Positions 7,257 to 13,857 of a stretch of DNA of 13,857 nucleotides are shown here, one piece after another. Position numbers and translations under genes: made by a program. The notes under the pieces are model-generated. The model saw only the letters and a program-made list of their open reading frames with translations. It was not told where the DNA came from and did not search any database. Origin of the DNA: Candidatus Equihabitans merdae (GTDB taxonomy: Bacteria > Bacillota > Clostridia > Lachnospirales > Lachnospiraceae); contig JAGHUB010000245.1 of NCBI GenBank assembly GCA_018065025.1, positions 1-13,857 of the forward strand, written 5' to 3'. The first letter of the stretch is position 1. Each line of letters opens with the position of its first letter.

Positions 7257-7285
7257 ATTGTACCATTTATGCTATCGATGGTCAA
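7257..7285 (-). promoter_or_regulatory. SigA promoter of the CmpB-GH13 operon
   Basis: On the minus strand, TTGACC (7285-7280) and TACAAT (7262-7257) are separated by exactly 17 nt, and TGG before the -10 adds an extended -10 element. The predicted start near 7250 leaves a leader of about 118 nt before ATG 7132. That leader contains a CACAATTGTG palindrome (7163-7172) but no riboswitch I recognise. Confidence 0.75.
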
Positions 7286-7308
7286 AAACCCTCTGACTGG
7301 GGTATAAT
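7279..7308 (+). promoter_or_regulatory. Promoter of the radical SAM gene; -10 is 7 nt before the start codon
   Basis: A perfect TATAAT (7303-7308) is preceded at 18 nt by TGGTCA (7279-7284), which matches TTGACA at four of six positions. Transcription would begin at about 7314-7316, essentially at the ATG (7316). The -35 overlaps the -35 of the divergent CmpB promoter (7280-7285), so the two promoters should compete for polymerase. Confidence 0.6.
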
Positions 7309-7315
7309 AGCCAAC

Positions 7316-9280
7316 ATGAAGATTTTGCTATGTGCTATTAATTCAAAATACATTCACACGAATCCGGCTATCCATAGCCTGAAGGCTTATGCACAGGCAC
7401 GGTTATATACTGACTCCACCTGTCCGTGCGAGGCAGATACTCTCACTGATGCTGACCGGAAGAATCTGTCTGACAACAACAAGAAGCAGCTTGGCGAGAA
7501 AGACTCCTCAGACATCATCATCGATACAGCTGAGTACACCATCAACCAGAATGTGGACGATATCCTGGCCGGTATCTATCGACAGAAGCCGGATGTTCTG
7601 TGTTTCTCCTGCTATATCTGGAACATCGCTTACACAGAAACTGTGATTCGTGAGATCAAGAAAGTCATGCCTTCGCTCAACATCTATGTTGGTGGGCCGG
7701 AGGTTTCTTTTGATGCAGAAAATGTTCTGACCCGCCTGCCGGAAGTGGACGGTGTCATGCGCGGTGAAGGGGAACAGACATTTCTTGAATTGTGCCTGGC
7801 TTATCAGGAAAAAAACAGTCACTTTAAAAATATCGCCGGCCTCACCTATCGCTCCGGTAACAGCATCCTCTCCAACCCGGATCGTCTTCCCATGTCTATG
7901 GATGACCTGACTTTCATCTATAACGATGACCTGAAGACTGACCACCAGATTGTCTATTACGAGAGCAGCCGTGGCTGCCCCTTCAATTGCAGTTACTGCC
8001 TCTCTTCTATTGATAAGCACCTGCGCTTCCGGTCACTGGACAAAGTTCTGCCGGAACTGCAATATTTCCTGGATCGAAATATTCCCCAGGTCAAGTTCGT
8101 GGACCGAACCTTCAATTGCAAGAAAGACCATGCCATGGCTATCTGGCAGTACATCCTGGACCATGACAATGGCATCACTAATTTTCACTTTGAGATCGCC
8201 GCCGACCTCATTTCTGATGATGAACTGGAGCTCCTGGCCAAGATGCGTCCCGGCCAGGTCCAGCTGGAGATCGGCATCCAATCCACCAATTTGGCTACCA
8301 TCAAAGAGATCCATCGTGTCATGGACTTCAATCGAGTAGCTGATGTGGTCACCCGCATTCACAGTTTCGGCAACATCCATCAGCATGTGGATCTGATTGC
8401 CGGACTTCCCCATGAGGATCTGACAAGTTTCCGTCGATCCTTCAACGATGTCTATCGCTTACAGGGTGCCTTGCTGCAGCTTGGTTTCCTGAAAGTTCTC
8501 AAAGGATCTTGCATGGCTCAGAACCAGCCGGATTATGAACTGGTATGCCAGAGCCGTCCACCCTATGAGGTTCTGCAGACCAAGTGGCTTAGCTACGATG
8601 ATGTGCTGACATTAAAGGGCATCGAGGAAATGGTGGAGGTCTACTACAATTCCTTGCAGTTCACCACCACATTGCCCCTCTTGGAGCCATTATTTGAGAC
8701 ACCTTATGACCTCTTTGATGCTCTCCGGATCTACTATGACCAAAAGGGCTTATTCGGCATTTCCCATAAGAGAAGTGCAAGATATGAACATCTGATAAGT
8801 TTCATAGAGTGGGTATTCGAAAAACATGAAGTTCCCGATGAAGTTGTAACTTTGCACTTCAGTACAGAATGGGGCTCAGATCCAAATTCAATCAAATCAA
8901 TCGACAGTAATGTCACATTGAATCCCAGAGCAGCTACATCCTTGGAACAAGGATTGAAGAAATCAAACAGAAGAAACTCCTTCCTCAACCGGGTCCGTGA
9001 GTCTCTCACAGTGGACTATTATCTCCGGGAAAATGCCAAGAGTCGACCGGCATTTGCTATTCCTGAGATCACGGATTTCGCCAAGGTTCATGCCTTCTAT
9101 GAAAATGAAGAGCTGATGCAGAAATATTTGCCGGGCTATCTAACCTACGATCCTAAACAACGCCGCAAGATGACTCATCTGGAGTATCTGCCCTCCCGTG
9201 ACCAATACCTGCTTTTTGATTATTCCAAACGAGATCCCTTAAGCGACAATGTCAAAATGCGTTCTTGCACCTTGAGCTAA
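7316..9280 (+). CDS. B12-binding-domain radical SAM protein, DUF4080 type
   Basis: A 654-residue protein. The N-terminus MKILLCAINSKYIHTNPAIHSLKAYA resembles the conserved start of DUF4080-type radical SAM proteins, with a cobalamin-binding-like Rossmann domain running to about residue 190 (YVGGPEVSFDAENVL and GVMRGEGEQTF are typical). The radical SAM [4Fe-4S] motif is C221-x3-C225-x2-C228 (CPFNCSYC), and VKFVDRTFNC follows in the TIM-barrel core. Residues from about 430 form the DUF4080-like C-terminal region. The DxHxxG cobalamin motif is not evident, so B12 may be absent or bound base-on. The substrate is unknown; related proteins are annotated only as radical SAM or methyltransferase-like. 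A polar stretch at about 30-66 looks like an inserted linker. No Shine-Dalgarno precedes the start, and the promoter position suggests leaderless translation. Confidence 0.88.
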   Translation: MKILLCAINSKYIHTNPAIHSLKAYAQARLYTDSTCPCEADTLTDADRKNLSDNNKKQLGEKDSSDIIIDTAEYTINQNVDDILAGIYRQKPDVLCFSCYIWNIAYTETVIREIKKVMPSLNIYVGGPEVSFDAENVLTRLPEVDGVMRGEGEQTFLELCLAYQEKNSHFKNIAGLTYRSGNSILSNPDRLPMSMDDLTFIYNDDLKTDHQIVYYESSRGCPFNCSYCLSSIDKHLRFRSLDKVLPELQYFLDRNIPQVKFVDRTFNCKKDHAMAIWQYILDHDNGITNFHFEIAADLISDDELELLAKMRPGQVQLEIGIQSTNLATIKEIHRVMDFNRVADVVTRIHSFGNIHQHVDLIAGLPHEDLTSFRRSFNDVYRLQGALLQLGFLKVLKGSCMAQNQPDYELVCQSRPPYEVLQTKWLSYDDVLTLKGIEEMVEVYYNSLQFTTTLPLLEPLFETPYDLFDALRIYYDQKGLFGISHKRSARYEHLISFIEWVFEKHEVPDEVVTLHFSTEWGSDPNSIKSIDSNVTLNPRAATSLEQGLKKSNRRNSFLNRVRESLTVDYYLRENAKSRPAFAIPEITDFAKVHAFYENEELMQKYLPGYLTYDPKQRRKMTHLEYLPSRDQYLLFDYSKRDPLSDNVKMRSCTLS

Positions 9281-9330
9281 CATCTGTTATGCTCTCATGA
9301 AACAATGAATCAACACCTTATCTATAAGGC

Positions 9331-9409
9331 ATACTGAACAGGCATTGGTATAAGCCAAAAGCCGGGCCACTTCATAAGGCAACAGATGAATTAAACATCT
9401 GTGGGACAG
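9331..9409 (+). ncRNA. NiCo riboswitch (czcD motif), cobalt/nickel-sensing aptamer
   Basis: The conserved blocks of the NiCo riboswitch occur in order: ACTGAACAGGCA (9333-9344), a small TTGG/CCAA hairpin, AGCCGGGC (9360-9367), GGCAACAGATGA (9378-9389), and CATCTGTGGGACAG (9396-9409). ACAGATG pairs with CATCTGT to form the last aptamer helix. These blocks closely match what I remember of the NiCo aptamer of known structure, in which Co2+ or Ni2+ bind at the four-way junction. The terminal P1 helix looks short here (CTG/CAG). The element lies directly upstream of a cation efflux gene, as in known examples. The 3' aptamer strand is also the 5' strand of the terminator, so metal binding should prevent termination (an ON switch). 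A possible -10, TATAAG (9323-9328), lies just upstream. Confidence 0.93.
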
Positions 9410-9439
9410 ACGTCTATCGATGTTCCACAGGTGTTTTTT
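9393..9439 (+). terminator. Riboswitch expression-platform terminator
   Basis: ACATCTGTGGGACA (9395-9408) pairs with TGTTCCACAGGTGT (9421-9434) as a 14-bp stem with two G-U pairs. The stem can extend by two A-U pairs and is followed by a T run to 9439. It shares CATCTGTGGGACAG with the NiCo aptamer, so the two structures are mutually exclusive. It may also act as the terminator for the upstream radical SAM gene, which has none of its own. Confidence 0.9.
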
Positions 9440-9460
9440 ATTATCCCGGAGGTTTTCAGT

Positions 9461-10381
9461 ATGACGACATCAAACATTTCAAATCTTAATCATTCAGAAA
9501 AGGCAGCTGCTTCATCATCAAGTCGGATTGCCATGCGGGTATCTACCGGCAGTATCGTGGTCAACCTTCTGCTGTCACTCTTTAAACTCATCGCCGGTAT
9601 CATAGGTCATTCCGGTGCCATGATTTCTGACGCCATTCACTCAGCATCCGATGTCTTCAGTACCATCATCGTGATGATTGGCGTATCCATAGCCAACAAA
9701 GCCGCTGACCAAAACCACCCCTATGGCCACGAACGTCTGGAGTGCGTTGCCTCCACAACCTTAGCCATCGTACTGGCTCTTACAGGTGGTGGTATCGGTT
9801 ACAGTGCCCTTCGCAAAATCATTTCAGGAAATGCCGCCACTCTTGCCATTCCCGGTCTCCTTGCTCTGATTGCTGCTATCGTCTCCATCATCGCCAAAGA
9901 AGCCATGTATCAGATTACGAAAAATGCGGCCAAAAAGATCAATTCCGATGCCTTAATGGCAGATGCCTGGCATCACCGTTCAGATGCTCTCTCATCCATC
10001 GGTGCCTTCATCGGTATCCTGGGCGCGCGACTTGGCTTCCCCATCCTGGATCCCGTGGCTGGGTTAGTCATCTGCTTATTTATTGAAAAAGCGGCATTTG
10101 ATATCTACAAAAGTGCCTTCGACAAGATGGTGGACAAGGCCTGTCCCCAGGAAATGATCGATGCTATCCGACAGGTTATCCAGGAACAGAAAGATATCCT
10201 GACCATCGATGATCTGAAAACTCGCCAATTCGGAGCTAAGATCTATGTGGATGTCTCCATCGGTGTAGACGGCAACAAAACCCTTCGAGAAGCCCACGAT
10301 ATCGCCCGCATCGTCCACCTGACTCTGGAGAGGGAATTTCCGGAGATCAAGCACTGCATGGTTCATGAAAATCCCAAGTGA
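9461..10381 (+). CDS. Cation diffusion facilitator (CDF) efflux transporter, probably for Co2+/Ni2+
   Basis: A 306-residue inner-membrane antiporter that exports divalent metals in exchange for protons. The start MTTSNISNL (9461) is preceded by GGAGG with an 8-nt spacer. An in-frame GTG at 9401 lies inside the riboswitch and is rejected. Six hydrophobic segments lie between about residues 28 and 220. The transport-site motifs are HSASD (H60-x3-D64, TM2) and HHRSD (H171-x3-D175, TM5). HPYGHERLE (86-94) is the conserved TM2-TM3 loop. Residues from about 225 form the cytoplasmic CDF dimerisation domain, with conserved histidines at H289 and H298-equivalent positions. The upstream NiCo riboswitch argues for cobalt/nickel detoxification. 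Iron, manganese or zinc cannot be excluded from sequence alone. Confidence 0.93.
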   Translation: MTTSNISNLNHSEKAAASSSSRIAMRVSTGSIVVNLLLSLFKLIAGIIGHSGAMISDAIHSASDVFSTIIVMIGVSIANKAADQNHPYGHERLECVASTTLAIVLALTGGGIGYSALRKIISGNAATLAIPGLLALIAAIVSIIAKEAMYQITKNAAKKINSDALMADAWHHRSDALSSIGAFIGILGARLGFPILDPVAGLVICLFIEKAAFDIYKSAFDKMVDKACPQEMIDAIRQVIQEQKDILTIDDLKTRQFGAKIYVDVSIGVDGNKTLREAHDIARIVHLTLEREFPEIKHCMVHENPK

Positions 10382-10407
10382 ATCAAGGCCTTGTTTTTCC
10401 ATTTTCT

Positions 10408-10436
10408 TTGAAATCAATGCCCCTTCATGGTAGGAT
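10408..10436 (+). promoter_or_regulatory. Candidate promoter of the kinase-methyltransferase operon
   Basis: TTGAAA (10408-10413) and TAGGAT (10431-10436) are separated by 17 nt, with TGG before the -10 forming an extended element. The predicted start near 10443 gives a leader of about 65 nt with a small CTGTG/CACAG hairpin (10445-10465) before the GGAGG ribosome site. Confidence 0.5.
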
Positions 10437-10507
10437 AAAGAGTACTGTGTGTTAATGATTCACAGCATCAGAAAGACATTTTCCAAGAGCAATACAGGAG
10501 GTTTTCC

Positions 10508-11689
10508 ATGAAAGTACTTGTCTGCAACGCCGGCAGCACTTCCCTTAAATTCAAACTTTTCGACATGCCCGCAGAAACCGTTCTGGCCGAAGGCAAGATC
10601 GAACGCGTCGGCAGTGACGATGCTATATTCCATTATCAGAAACCCGGTTGTGAGAAGATCTATCTCGAAAAGCAGTCCATCCGCCGTTATGCCGATGGTA
10701 TCAAGATGTATCTGTCCTATCTGACCAGCCCGGAAAATGGTGTTATCGCTGACATCAAAGAAGTGGAACGCGTTGGTTTCAAAACCGTTCTTTCCAAAGG
10801 TTATTACGGCATTCACGAGCTGACCGATGATGTGCTGAAGGGCATGGAAGACTATCTGACCATCGCTCCGGCCCACAACATCCCCTATCTGGAAGCTATC
10901 CGCCAGTTCCGTGATGTGCTGCCCGATGCCACGATGATCGGTGCCTTCGAGACAGCTTTCCACACCACTATTCCCCTTAAGCGCAAAATGTACGGCATTC
11001 CTTATGAATGGTATGAAAAGTACGGCATCGAACGCCTGGGTTACCACGGTGCTTCCCACAGCTATGTAGCTGATGTGCTGACCGAACGCTATGGCTCTAC
11101 AGGCAAGACTGTTTCCTGCCATCTGGGCGGCAGCTGCTCTCTGTGCGCCATCGACAATGGCCAGAGTATGGACAACTCTTTTGGTATGTCCCTTCAGGCC
11201 GGTATCATCCACGCCAACAGAAACGGCGACATCGATCCCTTCATCATCCCCTTCCTGGCTGACGAAGGCATGAGCATGGATGAAATCACCAAGGGTCTTA
11301 CAAAAAATGGTGGTCTCCTTGGTATCTCCGGCATCTCCAACGACCTGCGCTATATCCAGGAAGAAGCTGAAAAAGGTAATGACCGCGCTCAGCTTGCCAT
11401 CGATGTTTTCGTAGAAGGCATCATCCGCTACATCGGTTCCTATGCCGCAGAAATGGGTGGCCTGGACCACATCGCCTTCACCGGCGGTATCGGTGAACAC
11501 GGCACTTTGGTTCGTCAGATGGTCTGCGAACGTCTGGCCTTCATGGGTGTTGACATCGATTCCGAACTTAACGAAAAATGCCCGGGTCAGGGTGTCATTT
11601 CCAAAGAAGGCTCCCGCGTCACCGTTGATGTCATCGCCGCCAACGAAGAACTGGGCGTCTGCAGAAAGACATATAACTACAAAAAATAA
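10508..11689 (+). CDS. Divergent acetate/propionate-kinase-family phosphotransferase
   Basis: A 393-residue member of the ASKHA acetate kinase family, which transfers phosphate between ATP and a carboxylate to form an acyl phosphate. GGAGG lies 8 nt before ATG 10508. Nucleotide-side residues are conserved: N7, S10, S12 and K14 (NAGSTSLK), H180 (YHGASH), R238 in NRNGDIDP, FTGGIGE (324-330), and E380 or E381 in ANEEL. Acyl-side motifs differ. The usual HRVVHGGE loop reads GFKTVLSKG (90-98), replacing the substrate arginine with K92 and losing the histidine and GG pair. Catalytic D148 is E148 (FETAFH). GNGAS becomes GGSCS, and TPLEG becomes SLQAG. The fold and phosphotransfer are probably retained, while the acyl substrate is likely not simple acetate. 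It is the first gene of an operon with an MtaA-like methyltransferase. No phosphotransacetylase is adjacent. Confidence 0.88.
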   Translation: MKVLVCNAGSTSLKFKLFDMPAETVLAEGKIERVGSDDAIFHYQKPGCEKIYLEKQSIRRYADGIKMYLSYLTSPENGVIADIKEVERVGFKTVLSKGYYGIHELTDDVLKGMEDYLTIAPAHNIPYLEAIRQFRDVLPDATMIGAFETAFHTTIPLKRKMYGIPYEWYEKYGIERLGYHGASHSYVADVLTERYGSTGKTVSCHLGGSCSLCAIDNGQSMDNSFGMSLQAGIIHANRNGDIDPFIIPFLADEGMSMDEITKGLTKNGGLLGISGISNDLRYIQEEAEKGNDRAQLAIDVFVEGIIRYIGSYAAEMGGLDHIAFTGGIGEHGTLVRQMVCERLAFMGVDIDSELNEKCPGQGVISKEGSRVTVDVIAANEELGVCRKTYNYKK

Positions 11690-11724
11690 AGAAGGCTGTA
11701 CACACATATTTTGAGGGAAATATT

Positions 11725-12675
11725 ATGCACGCAGTTTTTGAAAAAATAGCCGGGCGCATCACACCGCTCTACTTCTTTCAGGTCGTAAGAGCCAGGGGAT
11801 TATCTGTGCAGGAGACACTGTCCAATGCTTCTGTTATGGCAGATATCCTGAAAGAAATCGACCATGAGAAACCCTTCGGTGCCACCATTCGCATGTCAGA
11901 ACTCTGGTGTGAAGCCAAGGCATTTGGCGCAGAAATCCTCATGTCGGATGACGAATTCCCCATCACCATGAAGGCTCTGGAGAAGAAGATCGAGATCATT
12001 TCCGAGATGGAAGCCCCTTCCGCCTACAATGAGATCATGATTCCCATGTACGAATCTGTAGCGGAAGCAGCCAAAGAGAAAACCAAGCCCCTCATCGTAG
12101 GTGCCACAGGCCCCTTCACTCTGGCCGGTATCTTAAATGATTCCATGAAGTTCTCTGTCAACTGCAAGAGAAAGCCGGAACTGGCCGAGAAATTCCTGGC
12201 AACCATCACCGCTTATCTGATTGAGGAGATCAAAGCTTATAAAGAGGCCGGTGCTGACGCCGTCATGATTGCTGAGCCTTCCGTCTGCATGATTCCTCCC
12301 GCTTTGATGGAAGAATTTTCCAACGCTTATATTCAGGAGATCATCGATGCTGTTCAGGATGAAGACTTCGCCGTCATCTACCACAATTGCGGTCCGGTCA
12401 TGCCCCATCTGGAGTCCATCTACAAATTAGGTGCCGCCGGTTTCCACTTCGGCAGTGAAGTCTTCTTGAGAAAAGCCCTGGAACTGAAACCTGAAAATGC
12501 CGCTTTGATGGGCAATATCGAACCCCAGTATTTCCTGCTGCAAGATACAGAAATGCTGTCCATCGCCCTGGAAGACTGGAAAGCCACCTACGGCGCACAA
12601 GTGGATTGCATCCTCTCCACAGGCTGCGACCTGTCACCTAAATCAACCAAGATCACCCTGGATATGCTTGGTTAA
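11725..12675 (+). CDS. UroD-fold MtaA/CmuA-family methyltransferase-like protein
   Basis: A 316-residue protein of the uroporphyrinogen decarboxylase superfamily. The zinc ligands of the methylcobamide:coenzyme M methyltransferase branch are visible as H220-x-C222 (YHNCGP) and C301 (STGCDL). This favours a thiolate-activating methyltransferase over haem synthesis, since true HemE lacks this triad. Other family features are GATGPFTLAG (126-135), GADAVMIAEPS (176-186) and FHFGSE (240-245). It would transfer a methyl group between a corrinoid protein and a thiol or other acceptor in the cytoplasm. Its partner corrinoid protein and substrate methyltransferase are not in the window. It starts 35 nt after the kinase-like gene with a GAGGGA site 6 nt before ATG 11725. 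No terminator lies between them, so they are co-transcribed. Confidence 0.88.
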   Translation: MHAVFEKIAGRITPLYFFQVVRARGLSVQETLSNASVMADILKEIDHEKPFGATIRMSELWCEAKAFGAEILMSDDEFPITMKALEKKIEIISEMEAPSAYNEIMIPMYESVAEAAKEKTKPLIVGATGPFTLAGILNDSMKFSVNCKRKPELAEKFLATITAYLIEEIKAYKEAGADAVMIAEPSVCMIPPALMEEFSNAYIQEIIDAVQDEDFAVIYHNCGPVMPHLESIYKLGAAGFHFGSEVFLRKALELKPENAALMGNIEPQYFLLQDTEMLSIALEDWKATYGAQVDCILSTGCDLSPKSTKITLDMLG

Positions 12676-12692
12676 TTCCCATGGTCTATAAT

Positions 12693-12737
12693 GAAAATGA
12701 TAAAACCCTCGTCTCAATGGCGAGGGATTTTCATTTT
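12693..12737 (+). terminator. Intrinsic terminator of the kinase-methyltransferase operon
   Basis: CCCTCG (12706-12711) pairs with CGAGGG (12721-12726) across a 9-nt loop. The flanking AAAATGA and TCATTTT extend the stem past a small internal mismatch. The tail is ATTTTCATTTT. It begins about 17 nt after the methyltransferase stop codon and separates it from the adenylating enzyme. Confidence 0.85.
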
Positions 12738-12786
12738 ACCGGGAGATTTGTTTATAAACTCTTTACTCCCGCCCACCTTTGTACTG

Positions 12787-12795
12787 TGATATAAT
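12787..12795 (+). promoter_or_regulatory. Extended -10 promoter of the adenylation-domain gene
   Basis: TGATATAAT is a perfect extended -10 (TGn plus TATAAT). No good -35 lies at standard spacing, which extended -10 promoters can tolerate. Transcription from about 12802 gives a leader of about 85 nt with a small GCGT/ACGC hairpin and an A7 run. No known riboswitch is recognised in it. Confidence 0.6.
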
Positions 12796-12886
12796 TATAG
12801 TGAGTTTTTAGGCGTTCTCCGACGCACTAATTACCGCAAAAAAATAGTCAAAGAGTCAATTATTGATTAAAGGATATAAGACATAC

Positions 12887-13857
12887 ATGACAGATAAAAC
12901 CATTCCGTCACTTCTTGAAACCGCTGCCAAGAGCTACGCTTCCAACCTGGCTGTTGACGACGGTCAGACTGCTTATACCTGGGGACAGGTAGCCAAGAGA
13001 AGCCGCTATTATGGCATCAAGTTCGCCGGCCTGACTTCTTCCAAGAAGCCGGTAGCTATTCTGACTTTAAAAACATCGGACATTTTATGCATGATGTTTG
13101 GCTGTCTTTATGCGGATTGTTTCTACATCTGCATCGATCCTCTGCAGCCCATTTCCCGTATCAAGAGCATCCTGGACACCATGCAACCGGAACTGGTCAT
13201 AGCTGATAGTGAGTCTCAGAACCAGGCTCGGGAAGCCGGTTTTGAGGGGCATATCCTGATCGCAGCTGAGTCTGTTCCCACCGACCAAGTGGTGGAAGCT
13301 ACCATTAATGATCCGGAAAATGAAGCCACGCTGAGACAGCGCCGCGCTTCTGTCTCCCCGGACGATACCCTCTACGGCATCTTCACATCCGGCTCAACAG
13401 GCACACCTAAGGGCATGAAAATCAGTCACCGCAGCGTGGTGGATTTCATTTCCCACTTCACAGAGATCTTCGGCATCACTGAAAATGATCGCATGGCCAA
13501 TCAGGCTCCCTTTGACTTCGATGTATCTGTCAAAGACATTTATTCAGCCCTGATGACCGGTGCTTCCGTGGTCCTCATTCCCAGACAGTTCTTCTCCTCT
13601 CCCAAGCTCCTGCTGGATTACCTGGAAGAGAAGAAAACCACCGTCATGGTCTGGGCCGTCTCCGCTTTGACGACAGTCACAGCCCTGAAGGGTCTGGAAT
13701 ACAAGGTGCCCACTACCGCCCGCATCATCATGTTCAGCGGCGAAGTCATGCCCATTAAGCAGCTTAAGATGTGGATGGAAAAACTGCCGGACACCACATT
13801 TGTCAACCTCTACGGTCCCTCCGAGATCACCTGCAACTGCACCTATCATGTGGTTCA
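12887..13857 (+). CDS. AMP-forming amino-acid adenylating enzyme, DltA/NRPS A-domain type (C-terminus beyond the right edge)
   Basis: The first 323 residues of an ANL-superfamily enzyme that activates a carboxylic acid, usually an amino acid, as the acyl-AMP and loads it on a carrier-protein thiol. The start is ATG 12887, with AAAGGA 12 nt upstream, which is a long spacer. Visible core motifs are the phosphate loop TSGSTGTPKG (167-176) and NLYGPSE (307-313). APFDFDVSVKD (207-217) contains D212, which aligns with the amino-group-binding aspartate of A domains. The stretch resembles D-alanyl carrier protein ligase (DltA) more than acyl-CoA synthetases, and the protein starts directly with the A domain, without a condensation domain. 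Whether it loads D-alanine for teichoic acid or primes a peptide pathway depends on genes to the right, where dltB/C or NRPS genes would be expected. Confidence 0.9.
   Translation, partial: MTDKTIPSLLETAAKSYASNLAVDDGQTAYTWGQVAKRSRYYGIKFAGLTSSKKPVAILTLKTSDILCMMFGCLYADCFYICIDPLQPISRIKSILDTMQPELVIADSESQNQAREAGFEGHILIAAESVPTDQVVEATINDPENEATLRQRRASVSPDDTLYGIFTSGSTGTPKGMKISHRSVVDFISHFTEIFGITENDRMANQAPFDFDVSVKDIYSALMTGASVVLIPRQFFSSPKLLLDYLEEKKTTVMVWAVSALTTVTALKGLEYKVPTTARIIMFSGEVMPIKQLKMWMEKLPDTTFVNLYGPSEITCNCTYHVV

Noticed and set aside
10384..10398. CAAGGCCTTG followed by T5 after the CDF gene, terminator-like
   Set aside because: The palindrome has no loop. Only a 3-bp stem could form with a GGCC loop, which is too weak for confident termination.
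10446..10464. TGTG...CACA dyad in the kinase operon leader resembling a CRP-type site
   Set aside because: The spacing between the half-sites is 11 nt, not the 8 of a CRP site, and the flanking positions do not match. It is more likely a small leader hairpin.
10460..11707. 415-residue open frame antisense to the acetate-kinase-like gene
   Set aside because: The same codon-bias effect in the aligned antisense frame explains it, and the peptide has no family motif. The sense gene has a clear ribosome site and kinase motifs.
11725..12675. Haem-pathway uroporphyrinogen decarboxylase (hemE)
   Set aside because: The H-x-C and distal C zinc-ligand pattern belongs to the MtaA/CmuA methyltransferase branch, and no haem genes are nearby.

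Overview
The window looks like a chromosomal segment from a strictly anaerobic Firmicute, probably a gut-type Clostridia such as Lachnospiraceae or a relative. This is inferred from Gram-positive style Shine-Dalgarno sites (GGAGG, AAGGAG), near-consensus SigA promoters, a NiCo (czcD) riboswitch, a DUF4080 radical SAM protein, a CmpB-type membrane protein and a three-gene molybdenum hydroxylase operon. No rRNA, tRNA, CRISPR array, insertion sequence or phage gene was seen. It reads as ordinary chromosome with several well-formed regulatory elements.

Layout. (1) Positions 1-703: the first 15 codons of a short-chain dehydrogenase (minus strand, running off the left edge) are divergent from a TetR-family regulator. 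The shared region holds a strong 22-bp palindrome and a weaker 18-bp one, both candidate operators. (2) Positions 765-4411: a promoter, a perfect 16-bp palindrome and then overlapping or closely spaced genes for the [2Fe-2S], FAD and molybdopterin subunits of a xanthine-dehydrogenase-family enzyme. (3) Positions 4419-4710: a non-coding tandem array of 63-bp units (about 4.6 copies), followed by a 12-bp-stem bidirectional terminator shared with the convergent operon. (4) Positions 7285-4765, minus strand: a CmpB-like membrane protein with a long helical tail, overlapped by a cytoplasmic GH13 alpha-glucan hydrolase. (5) Positions 7279-9280: a B12-binding radical SAM protein whose -10 box lies so close to the ATG that the mRNA is probably leaderless. 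Its -35 overlaps the -35 of the divergent operon. (6) Positions 9331-10381: a NiCo riboswitch with an intrinsic terminator controlling a cation diffusion facilitator. (7) Positions 10408-12737: a divergent acetate-kinase homologue and an MtaA/CmuA (UroD-fold) methyltransferase-like gene in a two-gene operon closed by a terminator. (8) Positions 12787 to the right edge: the N-terminal 323 residues of a DltA/NRPS-like adenylating enzyme.

How the parts work together. Metal and cofactor chemistry recurs: a molybdenum/FAD/Fe-S hydroxylase, a B12/Fe-S radical SAM enzyme, a Co/Ni-responsive efflux gene and a zinc methyltransferase of the corrinoid-methyltransferase class. Whether these units are functionally linked cannot be told from this window. 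The least explained items are the kinase-methyltransferase operon, in which the kinase keeps the ATP-side residues of acetate kinase but has altered acyl-site motifs, and the 63-bp repeat array.
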